Shown: positions 10,013-19,129, numbered from the stretch's first letter. The stretch: DNA of 64,000 bases from SHZL01 sp963815185 (GCA_963815185.1 CAWFGC010000018.1:35815-99814), one strand, 5' to 3'. Numbers and translations: made by a program. Notes: generated from the letters alone by a model not told the origin.

Positions 10013-10709
10013 GTGACCAAACCGGCAGCTACCATACTAATCGTCGAAGATGACCCGGAAATCCGAACGCTTCCTCAGGTCATCTCTCGTTGCAGCTGGC
10101 TACAAGGTGGCGCAAAGCCCGACCGGTCGAAGAGGGACGATTGACGCTGCTACCCACAAACCGGACCTCGCCATCGTCGACCTGGGCCTGCCCGACTTCA
10201 ATGGCCTGGATGTCATCCGGCGGATTCGGGAGTGGTCGCACATGCCGCTCATCGTGCTCTCGGCTCTGGCGCAGGAAAGGGTAAAGCTGGATGCGTTCAA
10301 TGCGGGCGCAGACGACTATGTAACCAAACCCTTTGGGATTGCGGAATTGCTTGCGCGCGTGCGCGTCGCTTTGCGGCACGCTGTCTGGGCCAGCTCTGGT
10401 GATCGTATCATCAAACTCGCTGCGGTCACTATCGACCTGGATGCTCGATCTGCGCAGCGTAATGGATCCACCATCCACCTCACCCCGATAGAGTTTCGCA
10501 TTATCGCCTGTTTGGGAAATCATCTGGACATGGTAGTCACTCATCGCCAACTGTTGGTTAGTGTGTGGGGGCCTACGCATGCAGAAGACACGCATTACCT
10601 GAGAATCTACATGAAGCAGCTGCGCGACAAGCTCGAAGCCGATCCCCTGAGACCGCGCCACTTGATCACCGAAACCGGAGTTGGATACCGCCTGGTGTCC
10701 GAAAATTAG
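10013..10709 (+). CDS. KdpE-like response regulator (frameshifted)
   Basis: An OmpR/KdpE-class response regulator of about 231 residues. The start is in one frame (GTG at 10013: VTKPAATILIVEDDPEIR) and the rest in another from about 10069 (RFLRSSLVAAGYKVAQ). Removing one A near CCGAACGC restores the protein. The receiver domain has the acidic pair EDD, the phospho-acceptor in AIVDLGLPD, and VTKPFG with the conserved Lys. The C-terminal winged helix (LTPIEFRIIACL ... HYLRIYMKQLRDKLE ... TETGVGYRL) is complete. It follows the KdpD-like kinase by one base and would be its cognate partner. A single short-homopolymer indel may be a sequencing error, but its kinase and the neighbouring kup gene are also damaged. 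Confidence 0.82.
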
Positions 10710-10772
10710 AACCACCCAGGGGCCTCGAAATGTTTATCGAATTGCGCGGTGAATCGATAAAAACCGTTGGAT

Positions 10773-12071
10773 TCAAAGATGCCGCTTGTCCACCACCCGC
10801 TGGGCTTTACCCTGTGAACGGGGGATATGATCCTCGTCACACACCACGACCTGGCTGGAAATTCCAATATACGACTTGATCCGATGGCTCAGGAGTGCAC
10901 CTGCCGCTTCCTTTTCCTTGTCGCTGATTCGCGATCTTGTTTCCACCTGAATGCTGACCATGTCCATATTGCCGGAGCGGCTCACTTCAATCATGTAATG
11001 GGGCGCCAGGACATCGATGGCCAGCACCTGTTCTTCAATCTGGGTGGGATAGACATTGACGCCGCGTATGATCAACATGTCGTCACTGCGGCCGACGATT
11101 CGGTCCATGCGGCGCATCGGCCGCGCGGTGCCGGGCAACAGGCGGGTCAGGTCCCGCGTGCGGTAGCGAATGACGGGCATCGCTTCTTTGCTCAGGCTGG
11201 TGAACACCAGTTCACCCAACTCCCCATCAGGCAGGACCTGACCGCTGAGAGGGTCTATGATCTCCGGGTAGAAATGATCCTCCCAGATCGTCGTCCCGTC
11301 CTTGCTCTCGATGCACTCCTGGGCGACGCCAGGCCCCATAACTTCGGAAAGTCCATAGATATCCACCGCATCGATGCCCAGGCGCGCCTCCAGTTGCTGG
11401 CGCATCGACTGGGTCCAGGGCTCGGCGCCAAACAGGCCGCAGCGAAGGCTCAATTTGTGCGGATCAACACCCTGGCGGTCCATTTCATCTGCAATATTCA
11501 ACATGTACGACGGCGTAACCATGATCAAGTCCGGGTCAAAATCGCAGATCAGCTGCACTTGCTTTTCCGTTTGGCCGCCGGACATCGGGATCACCGTGCA
11601 GCCCAGTCTCTCCGCGCCGTAATGCGCCCCCAGGCCACCGGTGAACAAACCATAGCCGTATGCGACATGCACTTTGTCCCGGGCACGGCCGCCGGCGGCA
11701 TAAATCGAGCGCGCCATCAGGTCGGACCACATGTCGATATCCTTGCGGGTATAACCCACCACCGTGGGTTTGCCGGTCGTGCCGCTGGAGGCATGCACTC
11801 GCACGACCTGTTCCATGGGTACGCAGAAAAAGCCAAAGGGATAGTTGTCCCGTAAATCCTGTTTGGTGGTGAACGGAAAACGCGACAGATCTTCCAGGTT
11901 TTTCAGTTCGTCCGGGTGCACGCCCTGGTCGGCAAATTTCTTACGGTACACGGGCGAGGACTCATAAACCTGGGCCAGGGTATGCTTCAGGCGCTCAAGC
12001 TGGACGCTACGCAGTTCGTCAATGCTGGCGGATTCTATGGCGTGGAGACCACGCGGGGCGGGCTTGTTCAC
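10773..12071 (-). CDS. padJ: Phenylacetate-CoA ligase (AMP-forming)
   Basis: A 432-residue PaaK-type adenylate-forming ligase converting phenylacetate, ATP and CoA to phenylacetyl-CoA. The AMP-binding motif is ASSGTTGKPTVVGYT at about residues 95-109. Other family landmarks are DIYGLSEVMGPG, the YRTRDL region and the C-terminal RSDDMLIIRGVNVYPTQIEE hinge. The length matches PaaK/PadJ (about 430-440). The GTG start at 12071 has AGGTGA five bases upstream. The window also carries padBCD and phenylglyoxylate dehydrogenase genes, so phenylacetate is the probable substrate and the enzyme would feed that pathway. It is 28 kb from the pad operon and has its own control region. Another aryl acid substrate is possible. 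Confidence 0.85.
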   Translation of the reverse strand: MNKPAPRGLHAIESASIDELRSVQLERLKHTLAQVYESSPVYRKKFADQGVHPDELKNLEDLSRFPFTTKQDLRDNYPFGFFCVPMEQVVRVHASSGTTGKPTVVGYTRKDIDMWSDLMARSIYAAGGRARDKVHVAYGYGLFTGGLGAHYGAERLGCTVIPMSGGQTEKQVQLICDFDPDLIMVTPSYMLNIADEMDRQGVDPHKLSLRCGLFGAEPWTQSMRQQLEARLGIDAVDIYGLSEVMGPGVAQECIESKDGTTIWEDHFYPEIIDPLSGQVLPDGELGELVFTSLSKEAMPVIRYRTRDLTRLLPGTARPMRRMDRIVGRSDDMLIIRGVNVYPTQIEEQVLAIDVLAPHYMIEVSRSGNMDMVSIQVETRSRISDKEKEAAGALLSHRIKSYIGISSQVVVCDEDHIPRSQGKAQRVVDKRHL

Positions 12072-12151
12072 TGCATCACCTGCTGATGGTCCTTTGGGTT
12101 ATTGAACTTTTCCGGTACAGGCAAAAATTATACAATTTTTTGATCAGGGCA

Positions 12152-12166
12152 TGATATTTTGTATCA
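12152..12166. promoter_or_regulatory. Inverted repeat between padJ and the hemerythrin gene
   Basis: The intergenic region between the divergent padJ and hemerythrin genes holds TGATA-TTTTG-TATCA, a perfect 5-5-5 inverted repeat in a strongly AT-rich context. Just upstream is TTTTTGATCAGG, which contains a TTGAT half-site resembling FNR/DNR-type boxes but lacks a proper second half. The position suits a regulator acting on padJ, the hemerythrin operon, or both. The binding protein is unknown. Confidence 0.35.
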
Positions 12167-12204
12167 CAACGCACCTTCTTATCGCCAGCTCCGAGGAAAT
12201 AGAC

Positions 12205-12648
12205 ATGAGCCTGCTCTCACACATCATGCCCGAACATCACCAGCATTGCGATGCGCTTTTTATTGCTGCCGAAGAAGCTGCCGGAAACGGCGACTGGGTC
12301 GCTGCGACCTCCGCCTTCGAGCGATTCAACGGGCAGATGCAGGCGCATTTCGAAGCCGAGGAGGGTGTGCTGTTTCCGGCGTTTGAGCAGGCAACAGGCA
12401 TGAGCCAGGGCCCGACGCACATGATGCGTCAGGAACACCAGCAGATGCGATCCCTGCTGGCGCAGCTCGAGTTTGCCTGCGCCGGGCAAGATGCCGATGC
12501 CTATGCCGGCGCCGCCGAGACTTTGCTCATGCTGATGCAGCAGCACAACATGAAGGAAGAGAATATTCTTTACCCCATGTGCGACCAGGCGCTTGCCGCC
12601 GAGGCGGAACAACTCGGCGCCAGGATGGGCGCGATGCTGGAAACTTGA
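12205..12648 (+). CDS. Hemerythrin-domain protein
   Basis: A 147-residue four-helix protein with the spacing of hemerythrin di-iron ligands: His cluster at residues 11-14, HFEAE (His48, Glu52), His72/His78 (THMMRQEHQQ) and a late HNMKEENILYP. I chose the ATG at 205 bases into the 12-kb block (12205) because GAGGAAATAGAC precedes it; the longer in-frame start at 12151 overlaps the control region. Such proteins bind O2 or NO, or repair Fe-S clusters. With the DUF2249 protein and the membrane protein that follow, this trio resembles sets found in denitrifying bacteria. A role in NO or O2 handling is inference. Confidence 0.85.
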   Translation: MSLLSHIMPEHHQHCDALFIAAEEAAGNGDWVAATSAFERFNGQMQAHFEAEEGVLFPAFEQATGMSQGPTHMMRQEHQQMRSLLAQLEFACAGQDADAYAGAAETLLMLMQQHNMKEENILYPMCDQALAAEAEQLGARMGAMLET

Positions 12649-12649
12649 A

Positions 12650-12871
12650 ATGCCCGGCCCGCGATTGATCGATGGTCGTGACATGCTGCCGCCGGAGCCG
12701 CTGGAATTGGCCCTGGCCGAGCTGGACCGGCTGGCGCCGGGTGAGGAACTGGTGATGCTGTTGCATTGTGAACCGCTACCGCTCTATGCCATCCTCGACC
12801 GGCGCGGTTTCCGCCACCACGCGGTGCGCTGTGCCGACGGCAGCAATGAAATTCACATCCGGAAAACCTGA
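12650..12871 (+). CDS. DUF2249 domain protein
   Basis: A 73-residue protein made of one DUF2249 domain (LIDGRDMLPPEPLELALAEL ... EELVMLLHCEPLPLYAIL). It starts one base after the hemerythrin stop, which implies translational coupling, and needs no other start. DUF2249 domains are TusA-like folds commonly encoded beside hemerythrins and respiratory NO-related genes; their molecular role is unproven. A CxxP-type sulfur-carrier motif is not evident; one Cys lies in LLHCEPLP. Confidence 0.78.
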   Translation: MPGPRLIDGRDMLPPEPLELALAELDRLAPGEELVMLLHCEPLPLYAILDRRGFRHHAVRCADGSNEIHIRKT

Positions 12872-12899
12872 TCCAAATATTGGGGTCAAGGCGGTTTCA

Positions 12900-14219
12900 A
12901 TGCAGAACGCACTGTCTTTTGATCAGGCGCCGCCGATATCGGCGCCCTACCGTTTCTTTCTCACCGCGCCGCTGTTTGGCGTGGCAGCAGGCCTGCTCCT
13001 GGCGTGGCTCGGGCCGGCGGCATTTGCATCACGCTGGACACCGGGCGCCGCGGCGCTAACCCACCTGCTTGCGGCTGGTTTCATGTTGCAGGTGATGTGC
13101 GGCGCGCTGCTGCAATTCGTCGCAGTGGTGGCAGGTGCCAACATCTGGCGGCCGCTGCTGGTGGCGGCGGTCGTGCACCCTTCGATCACACTGGCCGCTG
13201 CTCTTCTCGCGGCGGCCTTCCTGCTCGGGCGGCAGCGCCTGTTCCTGCTTGCCGCCGGGCTGTTCGCCGTGGCCCTGGTTTTTTTCCTCATGGTGATGGC
13301 GATTGCCTTGCTGCGTACGCCGGCGCGCGGCGCGTCGCTCCAGGTCCTGCGGCTGGCGCTGATCGGACTGCTGGCAACCATGGTGTTCGGCGTGGCGCTC
13401 GCCGCCAGCCTGGGCGGGCAGGGCGGTCTGCTGTCGTTCTGGTCCCTGTTCACGCTGATCGATGTCCATGTCGCCTGGGGGATGGGCGGCTGGGCGCTGA
13501 TGTTGGTGATCGGAGTTTCCTTTCTTGTGGTGCCCATGTTTCAACTGACGCCGGCCTACCCGGTATGGCTCACGCGCGTGGTACCGGCAGGATTGTTCCT
13601 GCTGCTGTGCCTGTGGACGGCGCAGCTCTTGTCGGACGCCGGCGAGCCAGGTGCATGGCAAAACGTCACAATACTGGCCGGAACCTTGCTGACAGCAACC
13701 TACGCTGTTGCCACCCTGTGGCTGCAAGCGCGCCGGCGGCGGCGCCAGAGCGATATCACCCTGATTTTTTGGCGCGGCGCGATGCTGGCGCTGGGGATGC
13801 TTGCTGCTTCCTCGATTTTGTTTCAGGCGCTACCGCCGCTGGGCCAGCAGGCGCGTGCGCCGCTGTGGCTGGGCGTTCTGGCCTTTGCCGGCGTATTCCT
13901 GTCGGTCATCATGGGCATGCTGTACAAGATCATGCCTTTTCTCAACTGGCTGCATTTGCAGCAACCCGCCGGCACCACGATAGACCTGCCCAATATGAAG
14001 CAGATGATTCCACAGCGCAGCATGCGGGTGCAGATGCTGCTGCATTTCAGCGCGGTGGCGCTGCTGTTGGCCGCGGTGATTTGGCCTGCGCTGGCGCTGC
14101 CGGCCGGTCTCACGTTCAGTGTTTCCTGTCTTTGCCTGGAATGGAACCTGATCAGCGCGACACGGGTGTATGTGCGATTCAGCAATCGAATCAGCGCCGA
14201 TGCAGTTAGTGTCAACTAG
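12900..14219 (+). CDS. Polytopic membrane protein, about 12 helices
   Basis: A 439-residue integral inner-membrane protein with about 12 hydrophobic helices and His residues in or near helices (LTHLLAAGF, VVHPSITL, LIDVHVAWGMGGW). The last region has a cytoplasmic stretch (TIDLPNMKQMIPQRSMRVQ) before two final helices. I chose the ATG at 12900, preceded by AAGGCGG, rather than earlier in-frame starts that overlap the DUF2249 gene. The layout is reminiscent of NnrS-like and heme-copper-oxidase-related membrane proteins, but I cannot assign a named family. Its position after hemerythrin and DUF2249 suggests a role in NO or O2 metabolism. Confidence 0.72.
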   Translation: MQNALSFDQAPPISAPYRFFLTAPLFGVAAGLLLAWLGPAAFASRWTPGAAALTHLLAAGFMLQVMCGALLQFVAVVAGANIWRPLLVAAVVHPSITLAAALLAAAFLLGRQRLFLLAAGLFAVALVFFLMVMAIALLRTPARGASLQVLRLALIGLLATMVFGVALAASLGGQGGLLSFWSLFTLIDVHVAWGMGGWALMLVIGVSFLVVPMFQLTPAYPVWLTRVVPAGLFLLLCLWTAQLLSDAGEPGAWQNVTILAGTLLTATYAVATLWLQARRRRRQSDITLIFWRGAMLALGMLAASSILFQALPPLGQQARAPLWLGVLAFAGVFLSVIMGMLYKIMPFLNWLHLQQPAGTTIDLPNMKQMIPQRSMRVQMLLHFSAVALLLAAVIWPALALPAGLTFSVSCLCLEWNLISATRVYVRFSNRISADAVSVN

Positions 14220-14288
14220 TTTGATCTGCGGCATTCCCACCGCCCTGGAGATTGGTTAGGGTGTGAGGATTGACTGCCAATACAATGG

Positions 14289-15290
14289 ATGATCAAGATG
14301 CAGCTAAAGTACACAACTCGACCTTTGAATGCAGCAGACCTCGAAGAGGTGATCAATATCGATGCCGGCATCGCCGGCCGCCGCAGGCCGGTGTTCTTCG
14401 AGAAACGCCTGCAGGCAGCGCTGGCCGAACCGAAACACTTCATCTACATCGCGTGCGAATACGAGGGCAAGCTGCAGGGCTACCTTCAGGCCCGCTTGCT
14501 GGACGGAGAATACGGGACCAATGAAAGGACCGCTGGGCTGGATAACATCGGCGTTGATCCGGGCAGCCAGGGACAGGGTGTCGGAAAGGCTTTGATAGAG
14601 GAGTTCGAGCGCATTCTCAGACATAAAGGCATCAGGGAAATTGAAACGCAGGCGGATTGGCGCAATTCCAACTTTTTGCGATTTCTTTCCGCCGCAGGTT
14701 TTCAACTGGCGCCACGGCAGGTACTGGAGCGTGAGGTCGGCTACATGGATACGGCGGGCGAACCGGCGACGGACCCGTACCCTGTACTTAATTCCGGAGA
14801 CAAGGATTTCAGCGACTCAAGTGGCGATGAGTCCGGTTCACTGGCCCGGGATATGTTCAACTGCCGCACGCTGACCAAGGAAGACTTGCCTGCACTGATC
14901 CAGATCGACAGGAAGATTACCGGACGCGAACATGTCGAATACTATCAACGCAAAGTCAAAGAAGCGCTGAGTGATTCCGGTATCCGGGTTTCGATGGTCG
15001 CTGAACTGGGTGGCAAGGTGGTCGGGTTCATCATGGCGCGCGTCGATTACGGTGAATTCGACCGCATCGAACCCACTGCCGTGCTGGACACTGTCGGGGT
15101 CAATCCGGCAATGGGACACCACCTGGCGGGCAGCGCGCTGCTGTCGACTTTGCTCGGCAATCTTGCCACCCTGAGGCTCGACACCATCCGCACCGAGGTC
15201 GATACAGAACACATGGATGTTTTGACTTTTCTTTTGAAAAACGGCTTCCGGCAATCACAGGAACTGGCTTTCTTCCATCGCCTTGACTGA
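14289..15290 (+). CDS. Protein with two tandem GNAT acetyltransferase domains
   Basis: A 333-residue cytoplasmic protein with two GNAT domains. The first covers about residues 1-145, with the acetyl-CoA loop in GVDPGSQGQGVGKAL. The second covers about 195-333, where the loop is degenerate (GVNPAMGHHLAGSALL), so it may be inactive or structural. A low-complexity linker (SGDKDFSDSSGDESG) joins them. The start may be 14289 or the in-frame ATG at 14298; neither has a strong ribosome site. It converges with the bcr-fdx operon. Lysine acetyltransferases are known to control aryl-CoA ligases in Rhodopseudomonas, so a regulatory role is possible but unproven. Confidence 0.8.
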   Translation: MIKMQLKYTTRPLNAADLEEVINIDAGIAGRRRPVFFEKRLQAALAEPKHFIYIACEYEGKLQGYLQARLLDGEYGTNERTAGLDNIGVDPGSQGQGVGKALIEEFERILRHKGIREIETQADWRNSNFLRFLSAAGFQLAPRQVLEREVGYMDTAGEPATDPYPVLNSGDKDFSDSSGDESGSLARDMFNCRTLTKEDLPALIQIDRKITGREHVEYYQRKVKEALSDSGIRVSMVAELGGKVVGFIMARVDYGEFDRIEPTAVLDTVGVNPAMGHHLAGSALLSTLLGNLATLRLDTIRTEVDTEHMDVLTFLLKNGFRQSQELAFFHRLD

Positions 15291-15350
15291 AATCACTTTG
15301 CGGCCACTGTTCTTCCCGCGAAATCCTCGCAAGGCCGGAACCCATGGCGC

Positions 15351-15596
15351 TCAGCCGTGCAGCATTTCGTATTTTTGCAGTAATTCCTCTTCCGACTCCG
15401 GAAAATCGGGATTCGGAACGATACAGTCGGACGGGCACACGACTTTGCACTGCGGTTCGTCTTCTGCTCCTACGCATTCCGTGCAACGAAAGGCGTCGAT
15501 GACGTAAATGGTCTCCCCGGCTGTGATGGCGTCGTTGGGACAGGGATCCACGCATGCATCGCAAACCGTGCAGTCTTCATTGATCATCAGAGCCAT
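15351..15596 (-). CDS. fdx: Two-[4Fe-4S] ferredoxin of the benzoyl-CoA pathway
   Basis: An 81-residue bacterial ferredoxin. The first cluster motif is Cys9-x2-Cys12-x2-Cys15-x3-Cys19-Pro. The second has the longer Cys38-x2-Cys41-x8-Cys50-x3-Cys54-Pro spacing typical of the Thauera/Rhodopseudomonas benzoyl-CoA reductase donor ferredoxins and of Allochromatium-type ferredoxins. The ATG at 15596 (MALMINEDC) is preceded by an AGGAGG-like sequence in the complement. It lies 40 bp after bcrD on the same strand and is probably the last gene of the bcrCBAD-fdx operon. It would carry low-potential electrons from KorAB to BcrABCD. Confidence 0.93.
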   Translation of the reverse strand: MALMINEDCTVCDACVDPCPNDAITAGETIYVIDAFRCTECVGAEDEPQCKVVCPSDCIVPNPDFPESEEELLQKYEMLHG

Positions 15597-15636
15597 GGCA
15601 TTCCTCCTGTAGTGTGAACGGTGTTGGCTGTCTTTC

Positions 15637-16479
15637 TCATGACGCCTTGGGCAGCATTTCCAGTTCGGCCAGTTTGTGATAGCGGAATTCGCCCCACAGT
15701 GCCGCGCCGATCGCGCCGCCATAGATGGAATCGGGGGAGGATGTCACCGCGCACTTCAGGCTCAGTTTTTCCATGGACTCGTTCAGCGCGTTGTTCAAAC
15801 CGCTATCCAGCGCGAGCCCGCCGGTGGTCATGACCAGGCCGTCATCCACCTTGATCGATTTGAGCAGTTTCGCCAGCCGGTCAGCCATGGAAATATGTAT
15901 TCCCTTGAGGATATTCGGTGCGGAAATGCCTCGGGAGACCATGTTGATGACGTCCGTTTCGGCCAGCACGGCGCAAATGCTGCTGACCACTTCCGGCGCA
16001 TCGGCCTGTTTTGACAACTCACCGATTTCTTCCTGCGCAATACCCAGGTAGCGGGCGATGTTTTCAAGGAACTGGCCGGAACCCGAGGCGCACTGGCTGG
16101 TCATCTTGTAATTCAACACCTTGCCGCGCTGATCGATCTTGATGGCGCGGCCGTGCAAGGCGCCCATATCCAGTACCGCGCGGGCCTGCGGTTGCAGATA
16201 GATGGCGCCGCGGGCATGCGTGGTCATGGAATAGAAATGGCCGGTGCTGTAGGCGATGCTCTCGCCGTCGCCGGTGGTGGCGCAATAGGCGATGTCATCG
16301 CGGCCGAGGCCGGTATCGGCGAGCAATTCATCGTAGGTTTTCCGGGTCAGTTCGAAAGGATCCCGCTGGCGAATGACCGCGGTGCGTTTGGCGATCCATT
16401 CGCACCCGTCATTTTCGTGCCTGAAGATGGCGACCTTGATCGCGCCCGAGCCAACGTCTATTCCTGCTGTGGTAATCAC
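15637..16479 (-). CDS. bcrD: Benzoyl-CoA reductase subunit D (ATPase)
   Basis: A 280-residue member of the BadF/BadG/BcrA/BcrD ASKHA ATPase family. The phosphate-1 loop is TAGIDVGSGAIKVAIF, the cluster-binding Cys residues lie in SQCASGSGQF and SSICAVLAETD, and the adenosine region is MTTGGLALDSGL. With BcrA it hydrolyses ATP to drive electrons from a shared [4Fe-4S] cluster to the BcrBC catalytic part. A GTG start follows the bcrA stop by one base. Length and motifs match the Thauera-type (class I, bcr) enzyme rather than the Azoarcus bzd type, as far as can be judged by eye. Confidence 0.93.
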   Translation of the reverse strand: MITTAGIDVGSGAIKVAIFRHENDGCEWIAKRTAVIRQRDPFELTRKTYDELLADTGLGRDDIAYCATTGDGESIAYSTGHFYSMTTHARGAIYLQPQARAVLDMGALHGRAIKIDQRGKVLNYKMTSQCASGSGQFLENIARYLGIAQEEIGELSKQADAPEVVSSICAVLAETDVINMVSRGISAPNILKGIHISMADRLAKLLKSIKVDDGLVMTTGGLALDSGLNNALNESMEKLSLKCAVTSSPDSIYGGAIGAALWGEFRYHKLAELEMLPKAS

Positions 16480-16480
16480 T

Positions 16481-17799
16481 TCAAGACTCCATCACTGCCC
16501 GATGAGCGAACGTGGCGGCCCCGAGGGAGCCGGCGTAGATCGATTCGGGATTGATATTGATCGTCATTTCGCCGTAGTTTTCATCGACCAGTTTCTTCAG
16601 CTCGCACACGGCAGCCTCGTTCTTGGCCACGCCACCGGTAAAGGTAAACTGGTCCGTGATGCCGCCGGAACGGGCCACGATCGACATCGCGCGCAGAATG
16701 ATGGAACGGTGCAGTCCGGCGAGAATGTCTGCGCGTTCTTCACCCAGCGCCAGCCGGTCGCGCAGTTCGGCGCCGGCAAAGACCGTACAGGTGGAATTGA
16801 TGCGCACCGTCTTGGTGGCTTTCATTGCCAGCGGCCCCAGTTCGTGCAGACCCATCTTCATCTCATCGGCTATGTAGCCGAGGTAGCGGCCGCAACCGGC
16901 GGCGCAACGGTCGTTCATCTGGAAGTTCTGCACGATCCCCTGCGGGTCGACCTGGATGGCTTTGGTGTCCTGACCACCGATATCCAAAACCGTGCGGGTG
17001 CCTTCGTGCATCACATGTGCGCCCAGGCCATGGCAGAGGATTTCAGAGCGTATGTGCTCCTTGGAAAACGGCAGGCGCACGCGGCCATAACCGGTACCGA
17101 TGAGGTAGGTTTCTTCCAATTCCACGTCCAGGGCTTTGTTGATCGCAGCTTTGAAGTCGTGTCCGGAAAGGTCGAGTTCCGGGTTCTCCGTCACCAGGTT
17201 GGCAAAGCCCTGCGAGATTTTGCCTCTCAGATCCCCCCGGGGGGCCGGTTCTCGACTTCGATGATTGCCCGGTCATAGACATTGACCAGCAGGTCGTAGG
17301 GCAGGTCCATCTGCCGGGCCACGTCTTCGGAGAAGGTGAGATACCGCGCACCGGCGATGTCGCGGAAAAAATCCGATTTGCGCATGACCCCGGGGGCGAA
17401 CAGCGCATTGGCCTCCTTGCGCAGCATCGAGAAAATCTGCTCCAGCGCTTCGCTGACCACTCCCTCCATGCCCTGGAAGCGCGGCCCCTGGACGTTTTCG
17501 ACGCAGGTGCTTTCCAGGTCAGCCAATTGCTCGAGGAATTGTTCCCGCCTGAAGTTGCGTTCCAGATCCTTCAGAAACGTGTCGATGCCTATCTCGATTT
17601 TTGAGTTGCTGGCCAGTTCCCGTCTGAGCAGCGTGAAGCGCGAATCGATGTGGGCTTCCTGCTTGGATACGGCTGCTGCGGTATCGTAATTGGAGCGCGA
17701 ATTGGTGATGCCGCGTCCGAGAATGGACTTGTTTTCATCCATCAATATGGCTTTGGTGGTGGTCGAGCCCAGGTCTATGCCGATAAAGCACTTCATCAT
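16481..17799 (-). CDS. bcrA: Benzoyl-CoA reductase subunit A (ATPase), frameshifted at a C6G6 run
   Basis: The second ATPase subunit, 439 residues once repaired. The N-terminal part (CFIGIDLGSTTTKAIL ... VENRPPGG) stops at 17227, and the C-terminal part continues in another frame with GKISQGFANLV, then GGQDTKAIQVD, NDRCAAGCGRYL, NSTCTVFAG and TGGVAKNEA. The break lies exactly at a CCCCCCGGGGGG run (17233-17244). Adding one G gives a continuous GGDLRGKISQG. All cluster Cys and nucleotide motifs are intact, so the reading-frame loss is more likely a sequencing artefact than decay, although slippage in that run is also possible biologically. AAGGAAACGG precedes the ATG. The gene follows bcrB by 28 bp. 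Confidence 0.9.
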
Positions 17800-17827
17800 C
17801 CGTTTCCTTTTTTTGAGTGCCCCGGTA

Positions 17828-19129
17828 CTAGGCTGCTCGCCTTTTCTGATCGATCATCTGGAAGTAACTCTCCAGCCGGTTCTTGACGTTGGCGGCCGAG
17901 AAGTAGCGTGGGTCCACCAGGTCGGTTTCGATAAAGGCGGCCGGTTTGCCGGTGCGCTTTTCGATCTCGCGCATCATCAGCAACTGCCCGGCGGAGAAAC
18001 TGTTGCAACTCTTGATCGAGTTGATCAGCAGCCCGTCCGCCTGGTACTCGTTGATGTAGTTCACCAGCATGTCGACGCGTTGCGGCAGATTGTGGTTGGT
18101 GTAGCAACCCATGCAGTATTCCGCCAGTGACTCCAGCGGCCGGTCCGGGTCATGGCGGAAACCGAAGTCGTAAACCCCACCGACTTTTGCGTAGGAGCTG
18201 GCGACCACGACCGCGCCTTCTTCATAGAACATTTTCCAGAACTCGCGCATATGGGTATAGTTCGGCGGCCCCTCGGTAACCAGGCGGTACTTCTCCTCAC
18301 CCATGTCACCGTCCGGCGTCACCGGGCCCTTGCCCGCGGCCACGCGTTCCTCGATTTCCTTGCGCAACAGCTGATAGTAAGTGGTGGCATCCTTGGTGCC
18401 GCGAAACGCCGAAAAGATCGGCCCGACATAGTAGATGGCGCCGAAATAGGCATCGATGGGCGAGGGTTTGAGTTTTGCCGATTGCAGCACCCAAACGAGG
18501 TCTTCTTCAGCCTTGGCGGATTCCCGCATGTATTCGCGCAGCCGGTCGATGTCGAATTTGACGCCGCTGACTTTTTCCAGCTTCGGGATCACTTCCGACT
18601 TGAGCTGCTTGACCACGTAATCGCGCATGTTGTCGGTAATCCCGCCGTCTCCCTGGTAGGGAACATGCAGCATGGCCGTCTCACACTTGTATTCGTGGCG
18701 CAGCAGCTCGAACCACTTCATGAAGGTAAAGCAGCCGGTGTAGGAAAGCAGCAACAGGTCCGGATTGGGCAGGGACTGGCCCGTCGGCCCCATATTGCCC
18801 TTGCGCATCATGCCGATATCCGATTTGACGTAGGTACAGACATCTTCGGAGTGGCCGCTGCGCTCGGCCTCCATGATGAACATGCCGGTCTTCTTGCGCA
18901 TGCCGTGTTGCAGTGAGTTGATTTCGGGATAGTTGCCGACCATGTCGAAGCACATGACCAGTTCATTGAGGTTCCCCGGCACGAAGGTGTAAGAAACCTT
19001 TTCACCCCGCTCGCGCGCGCTGGCCAGCCGGTCGAAGTTTGCCGCGATCATCTCTTTCTGTTTTTCCATCGACTGGTCTTTCTGCGCATCATGGCTGTCG
19101 ATGGTTTTGACGTTGATTGTTGCGTTCAC
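17828..19129 (-). CDS. bcrB: Benzoyl-CoA reductase subunit B
   Basis: A 433-residue catalytic-side subunit of the HgdB/BcrB family. With BcrC it binds benzoyl-CoA and iron-sulfur clusters, where two electrons reduce the aromatic ring to cyclohexa-1,5-diene-1-carbonyl-CoA. Conserved Cys residues are visible in LSYTGCFTFMKW, EYCMGCYTNHN and IKSCNSFSAGQ, the usual ligand regions. The GTG start overlaps the bcrC stop (GTGA), so translation is coupled. The gene is uninterrupted and full length. It lies between bcrC and bcrA in the Thauera order C-B-A-D. Confidence 0.94.
   Translation of the reverse strand: MNATINVKTIDSHDAQKDQSMEKQKEMIAANFDRLASARERGEKVSYTFVPGNLNELVMCFDMVGNYPEINSLQHGMRKKTGMFIMEAERSGHSEDVCTYVKSDIGMMRKGNMGPTGQSLPNPDLLLLSYTGCFTFMKWFELLRHEYKCETAMLHVPYQGDGGITDNMRDYVVKQLKSEVIPKLEKVSGVKFDIDRLREYMRESAKAEEDLVWVLQSAKLKPSPIDAYFGAIYYVGPIFSAFRGTKDATTYYQLLRKEIEERVAAGKGPVTPDGDMGEEKYRLVTEGPPNYTHMREFWKMFYEEGAVVVASSYAKVGGVYDFGFRHDPDRPLESLAEYCMGCYTNHNLPQRVDMLVNYINEYQADGLLINSIKSCNSFSAGQLLMMREIEKRTGKPAAFIETDLVDPRYFSAANVKNRLESYFQMIDQKRRAA

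Noticed and set aside
12141..12156. FNR box TTGATCAGGGCATGA
   Set aside because: Only the first half-site matches TTGAT-N4-ATCAA; the second half does not.
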